Of a stretch of DNA of 7,727 bases, positions 5,416 through 7,727 are shown in pieces. Numbering within the stretch: the first letter of the stretch is position 1; each line of letters starts with the position of its first letter. The notes beneath the pieces were generated by a model. It worked only from the letters and a program-made list of their open reading frames with translations. It ran no database searches and was not told the DNA's origin. This stretch comes from an uncultured Oscillospiraceae bacterium (GTDB taxonomy: Bacteria > Bacillota > Clostridia > Oscillospirales > Ruminococcaceae), in assembly GCA_900556525.1 (NCBI GenBank), contig USOZ01000077.1, forward strand, positions 1 through 7,727. The letters run 5' to 3'. The translations under genes were made by a program, and so were the position numbers.

Positions 5416-5958
5416 ATGAAACTTTTTATCGCGTCTGATATACATGGAAGCGCATATTACTGCCATTTGATGCTTGAACGTTATAAAGCTGAAAATGCGG
5501 ACAGGCTGCTTTTGCTCGGAGATATTCTTTACCACGGTCCGCGTAATGACCTGCCGAAAGAATATGCGCCGAAGCAAGTCATCGCCATGCTAAATGAAAT
5601 AAAAAACGAAATTTTATGCGTAAGAGGAAACTGCGATGCCGAGGTCGATCAGATGGTGCTTCAGTTTCCTATAATGGCTGATTATGCCGTCCTTGAAATT
5701 GACGGAAGAACAATATATGCGACTCATGGACATATTTATAACGAAAGCAATCTTCCGCCGCTTCGCAAAGGGGATATTTTGCTTCACGGACACACGCACG
5801 TTCCGAAGTGCGCGATACATGAGGATTATATCTGCATGAACCCCGGCTCAGTCTCGCTGCCCAAAGAAGATACACACCACGGGTACATGATACTCGAAAA
5901 CGGCAAATTTTTCTGGAAGGATATTTCCGGTGAAAATGTGGGCAAATATCACGAATAA
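5416..5958 (+). CDS. yfcE: YfcE/MJ0936-type metallophosphodiesterase
   Basis: Calcineurin-like phosphoesterase of 180 residues (family about 160-185) that uses two metal ions to split phosphodiesters; E. coli YfcE acts on model phosphodiesters and its natural substrate is not settled. All metal-site motifs are present: Asp8 and His10 (SDIHG), Asp36 (LGDILYHG), Asn72 (GNCD), His104 (THGH), and His126 and His128 (GHTH), followed by NPGSVSLPK, typical of this subgroup. There is no signal peptide, so it is cytoplasmic. AAGGAGA (5404-5410) overlaps the LysR stop and the ATG is 11 bases after that stop, so the two are almost certainly cotranscribed; why they are paired is unknown. Confidence 0.92.
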   Translation: MKLFIASDIHGSAYYCHLMLERYKAENADRLLLLGDILYHGPRNDLPKEYAPKQVIAMLNEIKNEILCVRGNCDAEVDQMVLQFPIMADYAVLEIDGRTIYATHGHIYNESNLPPLRKGDILLHGHTHVPKCAIHEDYICMNPGSVSLPKEDTHHGYMILENGKFFWKDISGENVGKYHE

Positions 5959-5975
5959 CACGCACGTAAAATTGT

Positions 5976-6001
5976 AAAATAAACGTATTGGCGTTTGATT
6001 T
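5976..6001 (+). terminator. Weak candidate terminator between yfcE and rex
   Basis: AAACG (5981-5985) pairs with CGTTT (5992-5996); a T-G pair and three A-T pairs beyond one mismatch extend the stem, and TTTTGATTT follows. The stem has only two G-C pairs, so it would be inefficient and some readthrough into rex is likely. Confidence 0.35.
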
Positions 6002-6056
6002 TGATTTCGCTAACAGGCATATCGATACCTGCAATACCTATATGAGAAAACGGCAA

Positions 6057-6085
6057 TTCACAAACTTCGCGAAAACTGTTAAAAT
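6057..6085 (+). promoter_or_regulatory. Probable rex-adhE promoter with internal palindrome
   Basis: TTCACA (6057-6062, five of six to consensus), 17-base spacer, TAAAAT (6080-6085) with the extension TGT (6077-6079). Expected start near 6092, 12 bases before the ribosome site. An exact 8-base palindrome TTCGCGAA (6066-6073) lies in the spacer, where a bound repressor would block polymerase. I do not see a complete Rex box of the TTGTTAA-n4-TTAACAA type; TGTTAA (6077-6082) is at best a half site. Confidence 0.55.
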
Positions 6086-6116
6086 AAAGACAGAAAAAGA
6101 AGCGGAGGTGATAATT

Positions 6117-6734
6117 CTGAAAGAAACTGAAATTTCCCGTGCGGCGCTCGGGCGTATACCGATTTATCTGAAATATCTTGAATCGCTGCCTGAGGAAACG
6201 GAAAATATTTCCGCAACGTCAATCGCAAAAGCTCTGGGGTTTGGCGAAGTACAGGTCAGAAAGGATCTGGGTGCATTGTGCGGTTCAGGAAAGCCGAAAA
6301 TAGGGTATTCTACAGCTGAACTTATCGTCTGTCTGAAGAATTTTATTGGTGGCAGGAACGGTGAAACGGTGATTGTCGGCGCAGGAAAGCTCGGAAGAGC
6401 GCTTCTTGACTACGGCGGCTTCGGGCAGTTCGGGTTATCGCTGCTTGCGGCGTTTGACGCAAAGACTGCTGCGGAAGAAAGATCGGACAGTGGAAAGCCG
6501 ATTTTGCCTATGTCGTTTTTCTCTGAATTCTGCACGGAAAACAATGTAAAGATCGGCATTATAGCGGTTCCGGCGGAAGCGGCACAGAGCGTCTGCGACC
6601 TGTTTATCGAAAACGGAATAAAAGCGATATGGTGCTTCGCTCCGTGTCGGCTCGCTGCGCCGGCGGATGTGATGATCCAATATGAAAATATGGCACTTTC
6701 CCTTGCACACCTTAAATCTCAGATAACAAATTAA
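6117..6734 (+). CDS. rex: Redox-sensing transcriptional repressor Rex
   Basis: Repressor that binds DNA as a dimer and lets go when NADH rises relative to NAD+, freeing fermentation genes. With start at 6117 it has 205 residues (family about 205-215). Residues 6-69 are the winged helix domain: ISRAALGRIPIYLKYLESL, ISATSIAKALG, VQVRKDL, IGY. The Rossmann domain follows, with VGAGKLGRALLDYGGF (87-103) and AAFD (112-115), whose Asp binds the NAD(H) ribose, then AVPAEAAQSVCD and the C-terminal swap helix. GGAGGTGAT (6104-6112) matches the 16S tail at nine bases and points to CTG at 6117 (8 bases after GGAGG); GTG at 6108 is the conventional alternative, and a TTG at 5988 lies upstream of the promoter. 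The usual SYFGEFG after the recognition helix is diverged to GALCGSG. adhE starts 13 bases after the stop. Confidence 0.92.
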   Translation: MKETEISRAALGRIPIYLKYLESLPEETENISATSIAKALGFGEVQVRKDLGALCGSGKPKIGYSTAELIVCLKNFIGGRNGETVIVGAGKLGRALLDYGGFGQFGLSLLAAFDAKTAAEERSDSGKPILPMSFFSEFCTENNVKIGIIAVPAEAAQSVCDLFIENGIKAIWCFAPCRLAAPADVMIQYENMALSLAHLKSQITN

Positions 6735-6747
6735 CAGGAGGTATCGT

Positions 6748-7727
6748 ATGGAAACACAGGAAAGAAAAATCGTTGACGGCGTTGAAGCTCTCGAGGACGC
6801 TTTAAAGCGCGTTAAAGAGGCACAGAAGCGATTTGCGACCTACACGCAGGAGCAGGTTGACAAAATCTTTTTTGCCGCCGCTTCAGCTGCAAACAAAGCG
6901 AGAATACCGCTTGCTAAAATGGCGGTCGAAGAAACCGGCATGGGCGTTGTGGAAGATAAGGTCATTAAGAATAATTACGCTTCCGAATATATTTACAACG
7001 CTTACAGAAACACAAAGACCTGCGGAGTTATCGAGGAGGACAAGGCTTACGGAGTAACCAAGATCGCCGAGCCTATCGGCGTTATCGCGGCGGTTATTCC
7101 CACAACAAACCCGACCTCGACCGCTATTTTCAAGTGCCTTATTGCCCTTAAAACAAGAAATGCAATTATAATCAGCCCTCACCCCCGTGCGAAGAAGTCT
7201 ACTATCGCTGCGGCAAAGCTGGTTCTCGACGCAGCAGTCGCTGCGGGCGCTCCTGAAAATATAATCGAGTGGATAGATGTTCCGAGCCTTGATATGACCA
7301 ATCTTGTCATGAAAGAATCTGATATTATCCTTGCAACGGGCGGTCCCGGAATGGTCAAGGCTGCATATTCAAGCGGCAAGCCCGCTCTCGGCGTAGGCGC
7401 GGGAAATACCCCCGCGATAATCGACGAAACGGCTGATATTGTGCTCGCCGTAAGCTCGATTATCCATTCTAAGACGTTCGATAACGGTATGATATGCGCT
7501 TCCGAGCAGTCGGTTATCGTTCACAAGAACGTTTACGACGCAGTAAAGGACGAATTTGCAAACCGCGGCTGCTATTTCCTTGACCCCGAGGAAACCGAAA
7601 AGGTAAGAAAGACAATTATTATCAACGGCGCACTCAACGCAAAGATAGTAGGTCAGCCCGCAGCGAAGATTGCGGAACTTGCAGGCGTTAAGGTTCCCGA
7701 GGGAACGAAAATTCTTATCGGCGAGGT
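6748..7727 (+). CDS. adhE: Bifunctional acetaldehyde/alcohol dehydrogenase, N-terminal part
   Basis: AdhE reduces acetyl-CoA to acetaldehyde and then ethanol, reoxidising two NADH; it forms cytoplasmic filaments (spirosomes). The window holds 326 codons of an expected 860 or so, all from the CoA-dependent aldehyde dehydrogenase domain; the iron alcohol dehydrogenase domain would lie beyond the end. Visible signatures: KMAVEETGMGVVEDKV, EPIGVIAAVIPTTNPTSTA, the nucleotide-binding ILATGGPGMVKAAYSSGKP, GVGAGNTPA, and the active-site FDNGMICASEQS with the nucleophile Cys250 (Cys246 in E. coli AdhE). AGGAGGT lies 5 bases before the ATG. It is cotranscribed with rex, its classic repressor. A stand-alone acetaldehyde dehydrogenase cannot be excluded without the 3' half, though these motifs are closest to AdhE. 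Confidence 0.92.
   Translation, partial: METQERKIVDGVEALEDALKRVKEAQKRFATYTQEQVDKIFFAAASAANKARIPLAKMAVEETGMGVVEDKVIKNNYASEYIYNAYRNTKTCGVIEEDKAYGVTKIAEPIGVIAAVIPTTNPTSTAIFKCLIALKTRNAIIISPHPRAKKSTIAAAKLVLDAAVAAGAPENIIEWIDVPSLDMTNLVMKESDIILATGGPGMVKAAYSSGKPALGVGAGNTPAIIDETADIVLAVSSIIHSKTFDNGMICASEQSVIVHKNVYDAVKDEFANRGCYFLDPEETEKVRKTIIINGALNAKIVGQPAAKIAELAGVKVPEGTKILIGE

Noticed and set aside
5988..6116. N-terminal extension of rex from a TTG at 5988
   Set aside because: The added 43 residues do not resemble Rex, no ribosome site precedes the TTG, and the likely promoter (6057-6085) lies downstream of it.

Overview
The window looks like chromosomal DNA of a low-to-mid GC member of the Clostridia, most like the Ruminococcus/Oscillospiraceae type. 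The evidence is the rpsF-ssb-rpsR operon, strong AGGAGG ribosome binding sites, consensus sigma-A promoters, a Na+-translocating decarboxylase membrane pair and a rex-adhE fermentation operon. The taxonomic guess is inference. I see no insertion sequence, prophage, CRISPR array, tRNA or rRNA.

Layout. From 2 to 1083 on the + strand lie a 5'-truncated RsuA/RluB-type 23S rRNA pseudouridine synthase and a translationally coupled 108-aa protein. A bidirectional terminator (1089-1120) separates them from the convergent ribosomal operon on the - strand: rpsF (2215-1922), ssb (1891-1409), rpsR (1391-1134). That operon has a perfect-consensus promoter and a leader with a candidate S6:S18-binding element. 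A second perfect-consensus promoter points the other way, at 2358-2386. It drives 2393 to about 2540, which contains no credible gene but folds on paper into a compact RNA: a closing helix, two hairpins and a loop-to-3' pseudoknot. I regard this RNA as the most interesting item here.

Next on the + strand come a third promoter (2594-2622) and the gamma (OadG-like) and beta (OadB/GcdB/MmdB-like) subunits of a sodium-pumping decarboxylase, closed by a strong terminator (4337-4371). The carboxyltransferase and biotin-carrier subunits are not in the window. A LysR-type regulator (4469-5404) and a YfcE-type phosphodiesterase (5416-5958) form the next small unit. Last come rex, the NADH/NAD+-sensing repressor, read from a probable CTG start, and immediately downstream the 5' part of adhE (acetaldehyde/alcohol dehydrogenase), which runs off the end.

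Taken together the left half is housekeeping (rRNA modification, ribosome, replication) and the right half is energy metabolism: a sodium pump fed by decarboxylation, and a redox-controlled ethanol pathway whose repressor sits in the same transcript as its classic target.
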